Below the pieces are notes generated by a model that worked only from the letters and a program-made list of their open reading frames with translations, was not told the origin of the DNA and did not search any database. The translations under genes were made by a program, and so were the position numbers. From Tubulanus polymorphus (lineage: Eukaryota > Nemertea > Palaeonemertea > Tubulaniformes > Tubulanidae), in the NCBI RefSeq assembly GCF_964204645.1, contig NC_134026.1, positions 15,580,650 to 15,644,649 of the forward strand: 64,000 nt of DNA. The letters run 5' to 3'. How positions within the stretch are numbered: the stretch's first letter is position 1; every line of letters begins with the position of its first letter. This document shows positions 1 to 12,300 of the stretch, piece after piece.

Positions 1-487
1 CATAATTAAAGACCTGATTTAGCGATATGAACGGTGGGTTTGAATTGCTTTGTCTTCTTATCTGTCGCTACAATGCGTGTTTGTGCATGAAAACAGTTTC
101 TTCAATGATTTTGATAGAACATTGCACAGGCTTTTAAAACATTTCTTGAGGGTGGCCAGGCTGAAATTTCGAGATGATACGAACGAACTTAATATTCAGC
201 GTAATTTAGCAACTCGCGATATTTGGTCATTAATTAGTTTGCTGGGGCAATGGAATACAGAAGCATCAGTAAAACATATATTGTCCTCTTGTTTAGGTAA
301 TGATCTGGCGAGTAGCAGTCATTAAACTTATAACGAAAATTACGACGTTCACGGGAAACCATAACCTAGATACACGTACGACGGAACATCTGAACTATTC
401 AAGATTCCAGTTATTGTAAAAAAATTAGCTTTTTATTTTGCAAAAAAATAAAACATTTTATTTTATATGAAGTGTTACCTCTCTATC
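1..487. other. Unassigned AT-rich sequence
   Basis: I see no recognisable gene here. An open frame of 91 codons on the + strand (50-325) has no motif I know and begins with a non-ATG codon. The next 200 bases (488-703, - strand) hold another unassigned 71-codon frame, ending near a poly-C run at about 521-532. Neither is supported beyond being open. Confidence 0.4.
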
Positions 488-754
488 TCACAGTTCTTTG
501 TCAACTAAGTTTTGATTATTACCCCCCCCCCCCTCCGCCCCAATTTCAAATGCAAAGTTCAATGTTACCCAGGATTGACTGGTAAGATTAACAATGCCAG
601 ACTTAATCTCTCGATGAGATCTTCCTGACCAATTACTTATTGGGACCAGGTCAGCAGCCACTTCTTTGAAAGCATATTTCGCCTTCTTCCTTTTACTTCT
701 CAAATTATCATATCGGTGAGCTTCTGGGCCATTGGTCCTTTATTTTTGATTAAT

Positions 755-1275
755 TGAATATCTCACTACTTTTGACTATCTACGCGGAGCAATTAAATTG
801 TCCACATAAGTCATTTCGGATTCTAGATATACATTATTTTTATTATTTTATTTTTTATTTAATCAAAAATTTCTAAATCATGATGACCGTCTTCATTTTT
901 TGCATGATAGATTATTTTAAATCCTTCTAAATCTTTTAATTCCTCTATACTCAATGAAACCCATTTATCAGGTAAAAATACTTTAAATTCTCGCGTTGTA
1001 CTAACACTACAGTAACTTAAATTCGCTGATACTTTCTCTCTATATTTAGTTTTTATCTTTTCGAATTTCAATATTTTATGTTCAATTTCTTTTGTAACAT
1101 CGACTAACTTTTTTATTTCAAATTGTTTTTTTGCTGGTTTTTTTCTGTTATTTATTGTTGCTAAGAATGCTTTTCTATCTCCCATTTATTAGGGGAAAAA
1201 ATTATTTGTGGTGATGAGAGGTGTCTCGCCCTCTCGCCCTCTGGGCTGAAAGCCACAATTTCTAATTACTGACAT
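755..1275 (-). repeat. Repeat segment carrying the 108-codon ORF (copy A)
   Basis: This segment of about 520 bp is shared with 16846-16930 plus 17786-18230. One border begins TTGAATATCTCACTACTTTT. The other ends around TAATTACTGACATA, just past a stretch (about 1196-1255) that matches the last codons of the Pao/BEL polyprotein frame ending at 18144. Copy B is split by about 860 bp that are absent here. The two copies suggest a dispersed element of which the 108-codon ORF is the only coding part. Its borders are approximate because I aligned by eye. Confidence 0.6.
859..1185 (-). CDS. Conserved 108-residue small protein, copy A (unknown function)
   Basis: This open frame has 108 codons and begins MGDRKAFLATINN. 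A second copy at 17817-18143 differs at roughly ten residues and keeps exactly the same length, without frameshift or stop. Both start with ATG immediately after a TAA stop that closes the upstream Pao/BEL-derived frame. The protein is lysine-rich in its first half (KPAKKQFEIKKL), has a VKTKYG-like stretch in the middle (here KIKTKYREKVS), then VFLPDKW, and ends in an acidic tail. The pattern 'TKYG...VFLP' resembles small beta-rich (OB-fold-like) DNA-binding proteins, but that is only an inference. I do not recognise the family with certainty. Nothing around it looks like host coding sequence. Confidence 0.55.
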   Translation of the reverse strand: MGDRKAFLATINNRKKPAKKQFEIKKLVDVTKEIEHKILKFEKIKTKYREKVSANLSYCSVSTTREFKVFLPDKWVSLSIEELKDLEGFKIIYHAKNEDGHHDLEIFD

Positions 1276-2574
1276 AAGTTTACACATTTTCTGGGATTTT
1301 CACATGGTTGTCATCGTTCTCACGAAAAGGTCATTCCATGAAAAATTACCGAGGACTTTAGGGGGTGCACGTGCCCCCTGTGCACCCTCTGGATCCGCCG
1401 CTGATTAGATTGCCAAGTAGTGAGTGCCACCATTCAGTACCTAAGCAAATGTAATCGCTTGTTCATTTACGAGACTGAGATCAATGGTTCCCTGTCTTGA
1501 CTGTCCCAAATGATATGTTTTTTAAATGTGACTATATAAAAAATATCAGTCTATTATTTGAAGAAATATCCCTTCGTATGATTTGTAAACATTATTAAGA
1601 TAGGTTTGCTATACCTGTATTTTCGAATAAAGCTATTCATATCAAAGAATGCTACACAAAGAATGCTACGTATATGTGAGCGAAGATATGATACCATAAT
1701 CCAGTTCCTGAGACAGTATACTCATCCCTGGGGGAATGAACAATAACTCTTTCTCACACTCTGATAAGCCAATAGGCGATCTTCATAAAGTCACGGGTAA
1801 TGTGAAATAAAGAAAAAAAAACTATCGAATATTGGTACATGAATCAATTGAAGAAATTACGACGAGTAAGAGAAAAGGAACGTTTTTTAACGTTCGTTTT
1901 CTTTTCACTATTGCAATGGCTTTGCACCACAATAAAATGCCATCCGCAGAGTTTTGCTAAGCTGTTGTTAAGACAGCTGAGAGAAATTCAATTTCAACCA
2001 CGCATTATCATCTAGTGTTCATCATATTTAGCTAGTGTTCATCATCTTGAACTAGTGTTCCTTTAAGTCTTCCGACCAAAGCTTTGTCCTAAGTCCATAA
2101 CCTCGATTAATGAGCCGCGTTCATGCAATTCTCAAAATAAGCTAAAAATGTGTAATTAGCTAAATTAGTCTTCTCACTGCGGATGGTTACATTTCATTTC
2201 ATTTTTATTGTTCCACAAAAACATGTTTTGCACAGAACATTCATACATTCAATCTTAACAGTAGATGGCATTTTACAGCGAAGCACATCGTTGATAAACA
2301 TATATACATACACACAATACACACACACACACACACACACATGTACGATGGGTAAATATTACGGGACCTCGTTTACGCACCCCCAATTAATTTACAGAAG
2401 TTACTTAGTTTTACCGCCATTTTGTGCGTATGGTAAACTTCCCCGAGGTTTTCTATTCTTGGTACCCCCAATAGTAACGCGAGAAAAGGCGCGCTCTTTC
2501 GTTAGCATATACAGGGCATTCTAAAATAGCATGCCTTTCATCCCCCAGGGTTTGGGCGTTACACTTCGTAACTG
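1276..2574. other. No gene seen; one CA microsatellite
   Basis: I see no coding motif in this stretch. A (CA)n dinucleotide tract runs through about 2310-2340. The open frame that spans this tract (2183-2524) is a by-product of the simple repeat and has no domain. Confidence 0.5.
2310..2340. repeat. (CA)n microsatellite
   Basis: About 15 CA units can be read directly at 2310-2340. Confidence 0.95.
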
Positions 2575-2975
2575 TCATCTCGTGCAAGACGATGGCTGAA
2601 TGAACTCCATTGTCGAATAATCAACTACAATATCGCAATACACAGCGCTGGTTGCCAAACATGTTATCAATACACCCCACATTATTGTTGTGGCGTTTCT
2701 ACGGATTTTGATGGTATACGGTCCAAATAAATCGCATGCTGAATGTAGAAACGGTGCACTTTGGCGTAACGCGAATACTAGGTCGATCAGCCATATATTG
2801 TTGTTCAACGTTTGCTTTCAATGTTTGACAGAAAAAACACTTAAAAACGACTGACTTACGATACCATTCATTCCAATGATCCAATTTTCTTTTCTTGTTT
2901 TCGCGCTTGTCGCAGCAACGCCCGAATGACCAAATTGATGTTTATATTGAACCACCAATTTTGATCGAGAGCTAT
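2575..2975 (-). pseudogene. Pao/BEL integrase remnant (zinc domain and start of core)
   Basis: Read on the reverse strand, about 2960-2890 encodes HQFGHSGVAAT followed by WIIGMN. This is the histidine half of the integrase H2C2 zinc finger and closely matches the element at 37190-37600 (YGHPGVAATTAK, WIIGLN). After a frame change, about 2850-2770 gives CFFCQTL then QYMADRPSIRV, the cysteine half and linker. Another frame then gives FLHSACDLFGPY and WGVLITCLATSAV, the start of the catalytic core with its first aspartate. At least two frameshifts and the loss of the rest of the core make it a dead fragment. The family call rests on the spacing and order of these motifs. Confidence 0.75.
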
Positions 2976-3415
2976 TCTTGGTCAACAATGTAGGGTGTTT
3001 TTGGTCATAGCTTACATCGGAATGTCTTAATGTGCCCCCGACACGAATTATGCCTCTTCATCCATGAATGGAGATAATTGAAGATATCCTGACTTAAAAT
3101 CACAACTCCCCAGATCTGCTTGAGCTCAATACACCAATTTCAATTTGGCTTTCTTATTTCGTTCGCCGTGAGAAAATCGTCGATTGTATTGTTTCTTTTC
3201 TACACTTCATACGTAAAATATTTATGTAACGCATTACAGTCGTAACAACACGAATTAATTTAACGTACCTATCCTTTCTGACAGGGTAATTAAATGATTG
3301 TCTCGGGCGATTATTATACGTGTATTACTGGCCGCTGCCAACGATACGTCTTGGGTTATGCGGTCGACTCTGGTGACTTTTTTATTCTGGTCGCAGTCGT
3401 GGTTGGCCTCCCCAA
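2976..3415. other. No gene seen
   Basis: The sequence is AT-rich with no motif that I can place. The open frame at 3298-3510 runs into the fold-back arm that starts at 3416, so it is not a gene. Confidence 0.45.
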
Positions 3416-3940
3416 TAAACCATTTTACAGTTGCTAGCCGCCATTTTGTTAGGGAACTTTCATTCTGTATTGTTGGGTCATTTTTTCTATTTTTTAAAAA
3501 CTATTTGTGATGCGTGTTTTATCCTATCTCATCTGTCCCTGGATGGATTTTGACAGTTTTTGCAACATTTAAACCGTGTGAATCTCTAGTTTTCATTTAT
3601 GCAAAGATCATTTCTCAAATTTGCAACAATGCGACATGAGAGCGATATGAAAATTGGTGGTCATTTTTTGCCGCCCGCATAAAAATCCAGGGTACTGAAC
3701 TCCAGGGTACTTCATTATTTTCAGAAACAATTTTCTAAAAAATCCAAACATTTCAAGAACTGTGCGTATAAACGCCCCGTTTCGAGTGAACTTAAAATTT
3801 TAAGATATCTTGCCTATTTTTTTATCGTATGACTCTTTAACTGCAGCGCGTGTGTTGTTATTCATAGTTTCGGCGCTGTTTTCTATGCGTGTATGACAGT
3901 ACATGGGTGTTATTTTTACTTGTTTCCACGGAAAATGGCC
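3416..3940 (+). repeat. Solo arm of the fold-back element
   Basis: The sequence starting TAAACCATTTTACAGTTGCT is closely similar to the left arm of the inverted-repeat element at 31169-31740, up to about the shared 'ACGGAAAATGG' at 3929-3938. It is again preceded by AA, as at both ends of the full element. No opposite arm follows, so this is a truncated or solo copy. Confidence 0.8.
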
Positions 3941-3958
3941 TCACGCAATTTTATGGTC

Positions 3959-3963
3959 TACAA

Positions 3964-3996
<33 letters not shown>

Positions 3997-4027
3997 ACAA
4001 CGACAACCAACAACGACAACAACAACT
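3959..4027 (+). repeat. (CAA/CGA)n trinucleotide-type microsatellite
   Basis: CAACAACAACGACAACGACA-type units are visible. The tract directly follows the fold-back arm and explains the Thr/Asn/Gln-rich open frames in all three forward readings. Confidence 0.9.
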
Positions 4028-4320
4028 TGGAATCTGGTTTTTTTTCAAAAACAAGCCAAACCAAAACGCCAAATTGTGTACAGTTAGTATTACATTGGAG
4101 AAATCCCCTTCACGCGATTAATTGGTGGCCAAATATGATCTACCGTGGACTCTGCATCTGGCGCCAAACGAATTTTTGTATCCAGAACACCATTCGATAT
4201 CAAAGGGAACACATTTGTTTTGGTAGTTCCTAAGACTAAGTGTTGTTTTCGAAATTTACCAACTATGCCAATTCTAATAATCACTCATTAATCAACACTA
4301 ATTAATAAACACTCATTCAC

Positions 4321-4360
4321 CTGATGAAGCTTCTATACGTTAGTAGCGAAAGCTCGTGTG
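4321..4360 (+). ncRNA. Hammerhead-like motif (degenerate), possible Penelope-type tail
   Basis: CTGATGA (4321-4327) is followed by a 7-bp stem, GCTTCTA with TAGTAGC (one mismatch), and then GAAA. This is the order of conserved core, stem II and GAAA found in hammerhead ribozymes, which Penelope-like elements often carry. A sister sequence at 43345-43381 has a perfect stem but a mutated core (GTGATGA, CCAAA). I could not identify a convincing stem III or cleavage site, so activity is unproven. Confidence 0.35.
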
Positions 4361-7060
4361 TAAAATAAGAAGTTATCCTATATAGTACTACTCGTCTCTT
4401 TATCAATTCTAATAATGTAAGTCTTTATTGTTTCTTTTTTGCTGGAACATGCATAACTTTTTCTGGACAAACTTTTATAATCTGTCAAATCATGGAATCT
4501 GAAACGATTGAGACGTTAAGACATTAAAACGTCCATAGTCAAATGTTTTTCGGCTATAATGAATGTAACTAACTCCCTGGGGCAATGAAGCGCACGATGA
4601 AATGATCCCCCTATTGTAATCCCACTCTCATCGCTCATCTGCTCGGCTGTCCAGGTACGCGCCTCCCTCACACTTAATACTGTTTCGTCCGGGGCAAAAC
4701 GAGCGGCGGGGTTGTTGACAGAGAGATCTCCCGCCAATCTCACCACTCGACTGTCCGCGATGCGTCTTTCTAACGATTGCTTGGAAACAGAAAGTTTCCT
4801 CGACGACGATGGCGTCAGCGTGACTGGCCATTTTGTTGCGATACTAACAGCATCACGAGACCGTCAAATTATTCAAATAAAATTCGGTTAAGCTCATTTT
4901 CATGAATTTGATGTCCGGAACAAACAAAATGTTAATTTTTTCATACAGAAATTCGATTTCAGGATAGAAGGCGGTAGAAACAAATAAAAAACATAAATCT
5001 TCGATAATAAAAATTAAATAATAAAAATAACGGTAATAAAAACTAAAAAAGAATGTTTCCTAATTACCGAAATGACGCAAATAAAGGCGGCGGATCCGTG
5101 CTCCAACTAATTAAAAAAAGGCCTAAGCTACGTAACTTGCCACAGGGGCCATTTTATATAATATGGTAGAATGAGGTATAACAGAATATTGTTGCATGGC
5201 CATGAATGACACTATTGCTCACGTTAAGCTTTACAATATGATCCTGGATGGATTACATGGATAGATTATCGGCCCAATGACAAGTGGGACAAATGAGAAT
5301 TTTGGCCCGGGACGCGGAACCAAACGATGCGGGCCCAATGAGATATGGAAACCAATGAGCTGTGGGACCACATACATCATCCTGGGAATGAACTCGACAG
5401 ATTTCAAGTGGTAATTTGCCTCTTGTTGGGTTTTCTGTTGAGTAACTTACTAACTGATGGAGTGAGATGGGATGATACCATATTCACGTTGAAATGGTGA
5501 TAACACCTAGCACCTAGGAAAGTTACACAGTCACGGCTAAGATTAAGAGATTGGTCCACTGGGCTATATGGAATTAGTTCAAAAATTTTCAAAAATTATC
5601 AATCATTATACTCATTGACGATTAAACATCAACTAATTGCATTGGAATTATGTTGTTACTTTCAGAAATTCACAAATCGAAAAGAACGAAAACTCTATCC
5701 AAGACGTAAGTGTTTATCAACGGAATAGTATCGTTGTTCCAGGGTCACCCTGACACAATACACAGACGGGATATAAAGCTTCTGATTATATATGACATAT
5801 TAGCTTTCATTCATAAGACATATGAATTCTGGAATTACAAAAGAACATTTTGAAAATTAAACATTGTTCATGACGATTTACAACTTCTTTTTTTAACATG
5901 TCAGAATTTTTCTGGTGTTGTCACATTGCGGAAACGCGAATATTTTCCAATAACGCGATATTTTATTGTAAAAAGTACGGGATTATCCCCTGTGGGACAA
6001 AAAACTACCAATCGATGTTAAGATTTAGTTCTTAATCCCGTCCCGTCTCCTCCAGTACACAGATTTAAGACATCTAGTTTAGCTTTACCAAGTAGAGTCA
6101 TCGTAGAACTATTCCACATCTGCGTTATCTCGATGTAACGCTTCCATATCGTGTTCACGTTTGCACCACTGACGAGTTGAAACTTGACTTCACATCCGTT
6201 CACGAATATTCGGGCACTGATGGGATCAAGCTGTGGCTGTACACCATAAAGAACACGTAACCGGTCAATAGTTTAATCGCTGTCTGACTCTGACTTGCAG
6301 CTTCAACTGCTTTTACGACCTTGGGTTTTGTGCACTAGGATTTGAAGTAATTTTCCCATGACAGTTATTGCACGTCATTTGCAAGGCTTGACATTTTTTC
6401 ACGACAAAAATCATGCTGATACCCATAGACCATACATTCTCGGCTAGTTGGTTTCAATGTATCGAGTCGGCTTCGATAGGGCTTTTTAGTAGAACCCTGT
6501 CAAGGTCAGGCCCGTACTCAGGATTCTTTTTAAGGGAGGGGGGTTCTACTTGGATAAATAGGGCAACATCAACGAGAATGGCAGGCACCCAAGTGATGGC
6601 AGGCGCGAATCAAAGAGGATGAGAAAATTTTGATATTTTACCAGCTTTTAGATCACTTTAAACATACACATGGGTGGATCCTTATAAAATAGGCATTATC
6701 CACGAAAAACGAGGGGGTCTTGGGGTCCTTCAGAAATTTTTGAAAATTTACAGATTTTTTGTGCCAATTTCCAAGCAATAAATAGCTCCTGATACGAATT
6801 GCTTTCTGAAATTTACTGCATTAAGATGTAGTTTCAATAAGATGAAATCCTGAAGAATGATGTACCATTTTGTTGAAAAAATATCTACTTTCACGAATGC
6901 ACGGTTCGAATGCACGGCATGGCTTAATCATCTTCACCCGGGGACAGAGAACGCTATCTTGTCTCGACCCTTTTCTGTCCCGAAATTGCACGACGTTGCA
7001 CTCTTGCGGAGTCCTGTGAGGTATCATTCACCATTTGTTGCATTCAATGCACCAAATGGT
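4361..7060. other. No gene seen
   Basis: This 2.7-kb AT-rich stretch shows only short unassigned open frames on both strands (for example 4516-4746 and 6413-6622). None has a motif I recognise. Confidence 0.45.
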
Positions 7061-7342
7061 TCAATCTGAGAGTGTTCCAGAATCGATGCGCTTTGAGGTT
7101 AACGTTTTATCGTTATTTTTATCATCCCCGTTCTCGTTCCTCTCAAATTGATCATTGATTTTAAATACCTTCAGCCCGGCACAGTGCGATTTACTTCTTA
7201 CCTTCGTTTCGTTACACGTACCTAGTGCTACTGCGATTTTCGGGAAAATCACCAACCGACGTTTCCATATCTTAACATTTTCAGCGGCATTACCGTCTGC
7301 AAGATCTGCGGCGGGGGATGGAATGATCCCGGCGATCGACAT
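7061..7342 (-). pseudogene. Possible Ty3-type gag N-terminal fragment
   Basis: The reverse frame contains SPAADLADGNAAENVKIWKR near its start. This resembles the 'DGN.AENW..WKQRF' start of many invertebrate Ty3/Gypsy gag proteins. The frame ends without any nucleocapsid, protease or RT motif in the neighbouring sequence. It could also be coincidence, so this is weak. Confidence 0.3.
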
Positions 7343-7412
7343 TTTCACGTTGCACGATGCACGTTTTTCGCCATATTATCTCGTTATCCAGTCCGGTCAC
7401 CAGTTAAATTAG

Positions 7413-8383
7413 TACGTTCTAAAAACTGATAATGAGGTCAATTATTAGGCAAAACAAATCGCTTGTAAACCTATCGTCAATATTACTGACGGCGATATTT
7501 TATACCTTAGCCGAAGCTTTGAATTTACCTGGCTCATAAGAAGACCGATAGCTTCAAGCAATGTCGGTGAAACAGCAGAAACCGTACTAATTTGTAGAAT
7601 GTATGTTTTATGCTATCTGGCCCACTACGCATTTTACACGGAGTCTTATTTAACGCTACAAAATTCAAACTGCATCTCGAACAGGTGTGTACCGACAGGG
7701 TCTATGATTAGATAAACGCTCCTGTTATTTCTGTTGTTTTATCAAGAAAATAGAAGGTATTGTATCTTATATTTTAGATTCCATAACGACCGCACCAGAT
7801 TTTGTATGACAGGCAAAATCTGGTCCAAGTTTTGCACGAAAATGGGTACCAAGATGATTCAAAAGGTAGAAAAAATGAATTCTCGATTATCGTTTTTGGA
7901 GGCCAATACTCCTTATTTACCATCTTTAAAACCCTTATCGAATCGTATAACGGCAATTAAAATTTCAGATATTGTTCAAAACAATCTTTGTCATTGTTAT
8001 TGGATCATTCTGTAAGTAAACTCTTTGACCGAGCTCGGTTCTGTATAAATGCTATTGCAGCGGTGTACGCTTGCATAATAATAAAAATAAATTCTCACAC
8101 GCTCGAATTTATTTTTATTTTTCACTCACTCAACCTTTCAACCTCTGATATGAAAATACATATACCCTATTACCCTGATAATTTCATATTTATATGAATA
8201 TAATATATATGATCATGGCAGCTGTAGCGTGGGTCGAGCTGTTTCACTGAGCGTCTAGGATGAACTGCCGCCTTGTCTATGAATAACTATAGATTTCAAG
8301 CATATGGAATAGTTTCAGATTATGACGGTGCAGTGGAACTATAAACCTGTTAAATATGGTATTTGATACACGGGGAATTACTA
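7413..8383. other. No gene seen; left flank of the Kolobok insertion
   Basis: No motif is recognisable. The flank ends at the TTAA at 8384-8387, which is duplicated at the far end of the transposon. Confidence 0.5.
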
Positions 8384-8387
8384 TTAA
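8384..8387. repeat. TTAA target-site duplication, left
   Basis: TTAA directly precedes the terminal inverted repeat and is matched by TTAA at 14039-14042. TTAA duplication is characteristic of the Kolobok and piggyBac superfamilies. Confidence 0.95.
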
Positions 8388-8406
8388 AGGGTAACTGACA
8401 CTTTTT
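8388..8406 (+). repeat. Left terminal inverted repeat
   Basis: AGGGTAACTGACACTTTTT exactly matches the complement of 14020-14038. Beyond 19 bp the two ends diverge, apart from general AT richness. Confidence 0.95.
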
Positions 8407-8671
8407 TTTTTATTTCAAAATTCGATAAGTTCTATCGAACTAAGGAAGACTTTGAAATAGTTCTGTTCAAAAATGTGTAGTTTCCGCTAAAATCGTGATT
8501 TTATAAGACAATTTTTGACCTCATTTCGTTGTATACATCGCGTTAGAAATCATCGGCAATTTCCGTCGATCTCCGGCGCTGTGACGTCAATAAAGTGAGC
8601 ACTGAAAATTCTCTTCTATGAGATAACGTTGCGTTTTTACTACTCGGCGTGTTTTCACTGCTTTTTCTCAA

Positions 8672-11600
8672 ATGCCAAATCGTTGTGTTTGCTTTGGGTG
8701 CGATTATTCGGATAGGGGTATATTTCTTTTTCCGAAGAATCCTGTTCTTCGAGAAAAATGGGCTTCTTTTGTAGGTTTAAAGCGATTGAATTGGAGCGGC
8801 CCAACGTCGAATAGCGTCGTGTGTTACCGGCATTTTACCAACGATGATTTCGTTAATAAAATGCAGTATGATGCACAATTTGCAAAGAGGTAAGTTTCAT
8901 TCAGTCATCTTAACATTTATTCGAGACATGGTTTGAGAATAATTATTGTATGGGCTTGAAAATCACTGTTAAAAGGGTCGCATTTTCAAGTCCAATTCAA
9001 ATCAATAAAATTTATTTTTTCCACGCGCGGTATCCAATTCATAATTTTTTATGTCAAAATGCCGTTTAACTTTTGTTTGCTAAGCGTGATTGTAAAACCA
9101 TGCCTTCTAGGTCAGCTTACATCGTGTGACAATAGAAACATCTTTTCATTGAACTACTACTATAGGCCACAGTGCATTGGCCATCGTACAATAGGCTTTT
9201 ATTGTCATTGTGAGTGCCTTACTTCACTCACTAACTACAATAACAAAATGAATATTTCACGAGCCTTGTGAATTAACGGTTGCCTTTTGCTTGAAATAGA
9301 TTGTTGCTGAAACAAGGAGCCGTGCCATCGATCCACACTGTGATAGAAACCCCTGAATCTACATCTCAACCAGAGGATTTCTTCTCGCCACCACGAAAGC
9401 CTGGACGAAAAGTGTTTGAGAAGAGGGAGAGACGGCGAGTCATTGCTGAGACTGAGAGCCAGGTTTTGCATAATCTTCAACCAAATTTGGTTGAAGATTA
9501 TGCAAAACCTGGTGAAGATGACGGCGGGGAAGTGTATGCGGAACCCGGTATCAAATCAGAGTTCGAGGCGACAAGAGAATTTGCTGTGCAGGCTGAACCG
9601 GATTGTAAATCTCGAGGTAGGATTTTCATGATGGTATGGTGTATCATTGTCATTCAGTTTTGAATATATCACTGTAATCATTGAATTTCATGTTATTTAA
9701 TGATAATTTTTTCTAGGGATGCAAACGCTGAAAGAAACTGCACAGGTGAAGACCAAAATTGTGTACCGCATCAAACCTAAGATTATCTACAGAACGCCAT
9801 TTAAGGCTCAGCGTTCAGTTGGAATCCAGGAAAATGCATTGAGTGAGTATTCTTTATTCAGTCTATATCGTATTATGGTACGGCTTGTATTATGGGGTTT
9901 TTTATGATATCATCTATTCTCCCTATCTATTTAATCCTACTACTGTGATTGGTCTGTTTTAGCCCGAAACATTGGTATTCAATGTAAGCGACCTGCTGAA
10001 GAACTTACAAATACCTCAAAAGCCATTTGTATTGGAGAAGAATCAGATTTAGGGAGTGACAGTGAAGATGATGACTATCATCCAGATTCGGCAGAAGAGT
10101 CAGAGATGGACAGTGGCTCTGAGGATGATTCTGAAGGCAGAGTTATGTTTGAAGAAATGAGGTTAGTAAAGTATAATATTTTAATCATGAATGATATTTT
10201 CCTTTCTTTTGTATAAAACTTCATTTATCATTGCAGTGATGAATCGGATAAGTCGTATAAAGACCAAACCAAGATTATTGTGTTCCAGTCAGCAATTCTG
10301 CAGCTGTTACAATACTGCCGGCGCTGTGGAAGAGAGAACCAAGTTTGGAAGAGGCACAGAGGAACAATGTTGACTGTCAGAACAAATTGTTTGAATTGTG
10401 GTGAAACTACTGAATGGTCCAGCCAACCAACAGTTGCTCGAGGAATTCCTATATTGGATGTTTTATTAAGTGCCATGGTTCTTTTAACAGGAAGTTTGCC
10501 CACAAAAGTTTTTCGACTGTTCAAGTAAGTTGCAGTAAAAACAATACTTTCAGTCTAATCAAACATAATTTTTTAAAGTTATAAATGTAATGGTCAATCC
10601 AATTTCAGTTTCATGAATATAAAGGCTCAGAGTACCAGGACATATTTCCGGTACCAGAAAAACTATCTTCACGATGCTGTTTCATCTGTGTGGGAAGCAA
10701 GTAGATCGGCACTTGTCAACAAATTACCAGGGCCACGATTGCTTGCTGGTGATGGACGTTGCGATTCTATGGGTCATTCTGCTAAATTTGGAAGTTACAC
10801 TCTGATGGATTTAATAACTAACAAAGTGATCGCGTTTCAACTTGTTCAGGTATGTCAGAACCATAAAATCTTGCTTTTTCCTGAATTTAAAACAGAGAAA
10901 GGTTTACGTCTATCTTTGTTATTGATTTTTTTAGTCGAATGAGGTAAAGAATTCAAATGCAATGGAATTGGAAGGCTTAAAGCGTTGCCGAATACAGATA
11001 GGAAACCTGAAAGTGATGGCATTTATTTCGGATATGCACATTCAAATTACTAAATGGACAAGGGAAGTTTGGAATGTAGCTCACTATTATGACTGCTGGC
11101 ACGTTGTTAAAAGTAAGTTCAAAAATTCTTTGTGTAGAATTTACATATCACTCACGGAATCAAAAATGAGACGAAATACTAATTTTTCATTTCAAGGTAT
11201 AACTAAGAAACTAGAAATAATGTCAAGGAAAAAGGAATGTGAAGAAATCAAGGATTGGATAAAGTCAATAAAATGTCATTTGTACTGGTGCACTGCATCA
11301 TCATCACCCGGGGATAAAGAAGGCATCAGTAAAAAATGGTCATCAGCAGTCAAACACATCCAAGACAATCATGAAGACTGCAGCCATGAACCCATAACAT
11401 CAGAAAAGAAATGGCTTTATCCAGGTAAGATATTATCTATTGCAACTACTGAATCAGAAATTATATCTAATTTCATGTGATGAAACATTTGATGTACTAT
11501 TTACAGGATCTTTGGTTGGTGATTCTATGCAAAAATATCTGACGAATACACGGGTTATAAATAAAGTGAAGATGATGTCACCATACGGCCAGACCAGTAA

Positions 11601-12167
11601 ACTGGAGTGTCTTCACAGTTTATTCAATCATTTTGCCCCGAAGATGATTCAGTTTTCTTACAATGGAATGACAAGCAGGTAAGCAAAGTATATAACAATT
11701 GAGTGATTTCTATTTTTTTCATACATATGTCCCTGCTAAGACTTATATCAATGTCTTATGTCTTCTCTTAGGTTACAAATAGCTGCCCTACATTTCAATG
11801 AGAATAGTGACAGAATACAAGGCACAAAGATTGATGGGACAAAAAAATATAGCATTGTCTATCCAAAATACAAGGACACCCACACATTAGGAAAACTACT
11901 CACTGATGCCACTTATGGTGAATATTAAAGTCATTAACTAAACTTATGTAAATAATTCATTACCAAACACATTGTTGGCTAACAGTGTTTTTTATTTCAG
12001 AATATGTCGACATTTGCTGGAACAAGATACTCCAGGACGTGGAAGAAGCAGATAGGCCGAGGAAAATAATCACAGTACCACCAAATCTCACATCAAACAA
12101 AGAAAAAATCACCAAAGAGGAAGCCATCGCAATGCACAGGACAAGATTCAAAAAAACTAATAGATGA
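8672..12167 (+). CDS. THAP-domain Kolobok-type transposase, 11 exons, 759 residues
   Basis: Exons read from GT-AG borders with matching phases are 8672-8889, 9300-9616, 9717-9842, 9963-10161, 10237-10524, 10609-10849, 10935-11112, 11197-11424, 11507-11678, 11772-11917 and 12001-12167. Together they make 2280 bases including the stop. Residues 1-80 are a THAP zinc finger for DNA binding: C5/C10, then VVCYRHF (C51, H54), with the AVPSI box after intron 1. Residues about 224-286 are acidic. A zinc-ribbon-like pair of CxxC motifs follows at 314-341. The catalytic region shows GDGRCDSMGH (D431), ISDMH (D496) and LECLHS (E632). I infer these three acidic residues as the DDE triad by position and conservation style. 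The start is the only ATG before the THAP cysteines. The product should act in the nucleus on the TIRs. The gene runs toward the ballast-domain gene, leaving about 700 bp between their stops. Confidence 0.9.
9459..9512. repeat. 54-bp perfect palindrome inside transposase exon 2
   Basis: The sequence from CCAGGTTTTGCATAATC to its mirror GATTATGCAAAACCTGG is perfectly self-complementary over 54 bases, with no spacer (centre AAATTT at 9483-9488). It lies in frame and encodes part of the linker after the THAP domain (HNLQPNLVEDYAKP). Confidence 0.97.
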
Positions 12168-12300
12168 TTGAATGGTAAGTCTCTTGACATTTGTATTGAA
12201 GGTATAATTTCATTTAAAATTGTAATACATGCACATGAAAACATTATTATTTTGAAAACATTATTATTATATTGATTTTCTTAAAAAATACATTCTTTTT

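Noticed and set aside
3889-4233. Gln/Arg/Thr/Asn-rich frames
   Set aside because: They come from the CAA/CGA repeat, and all three frames are open there.
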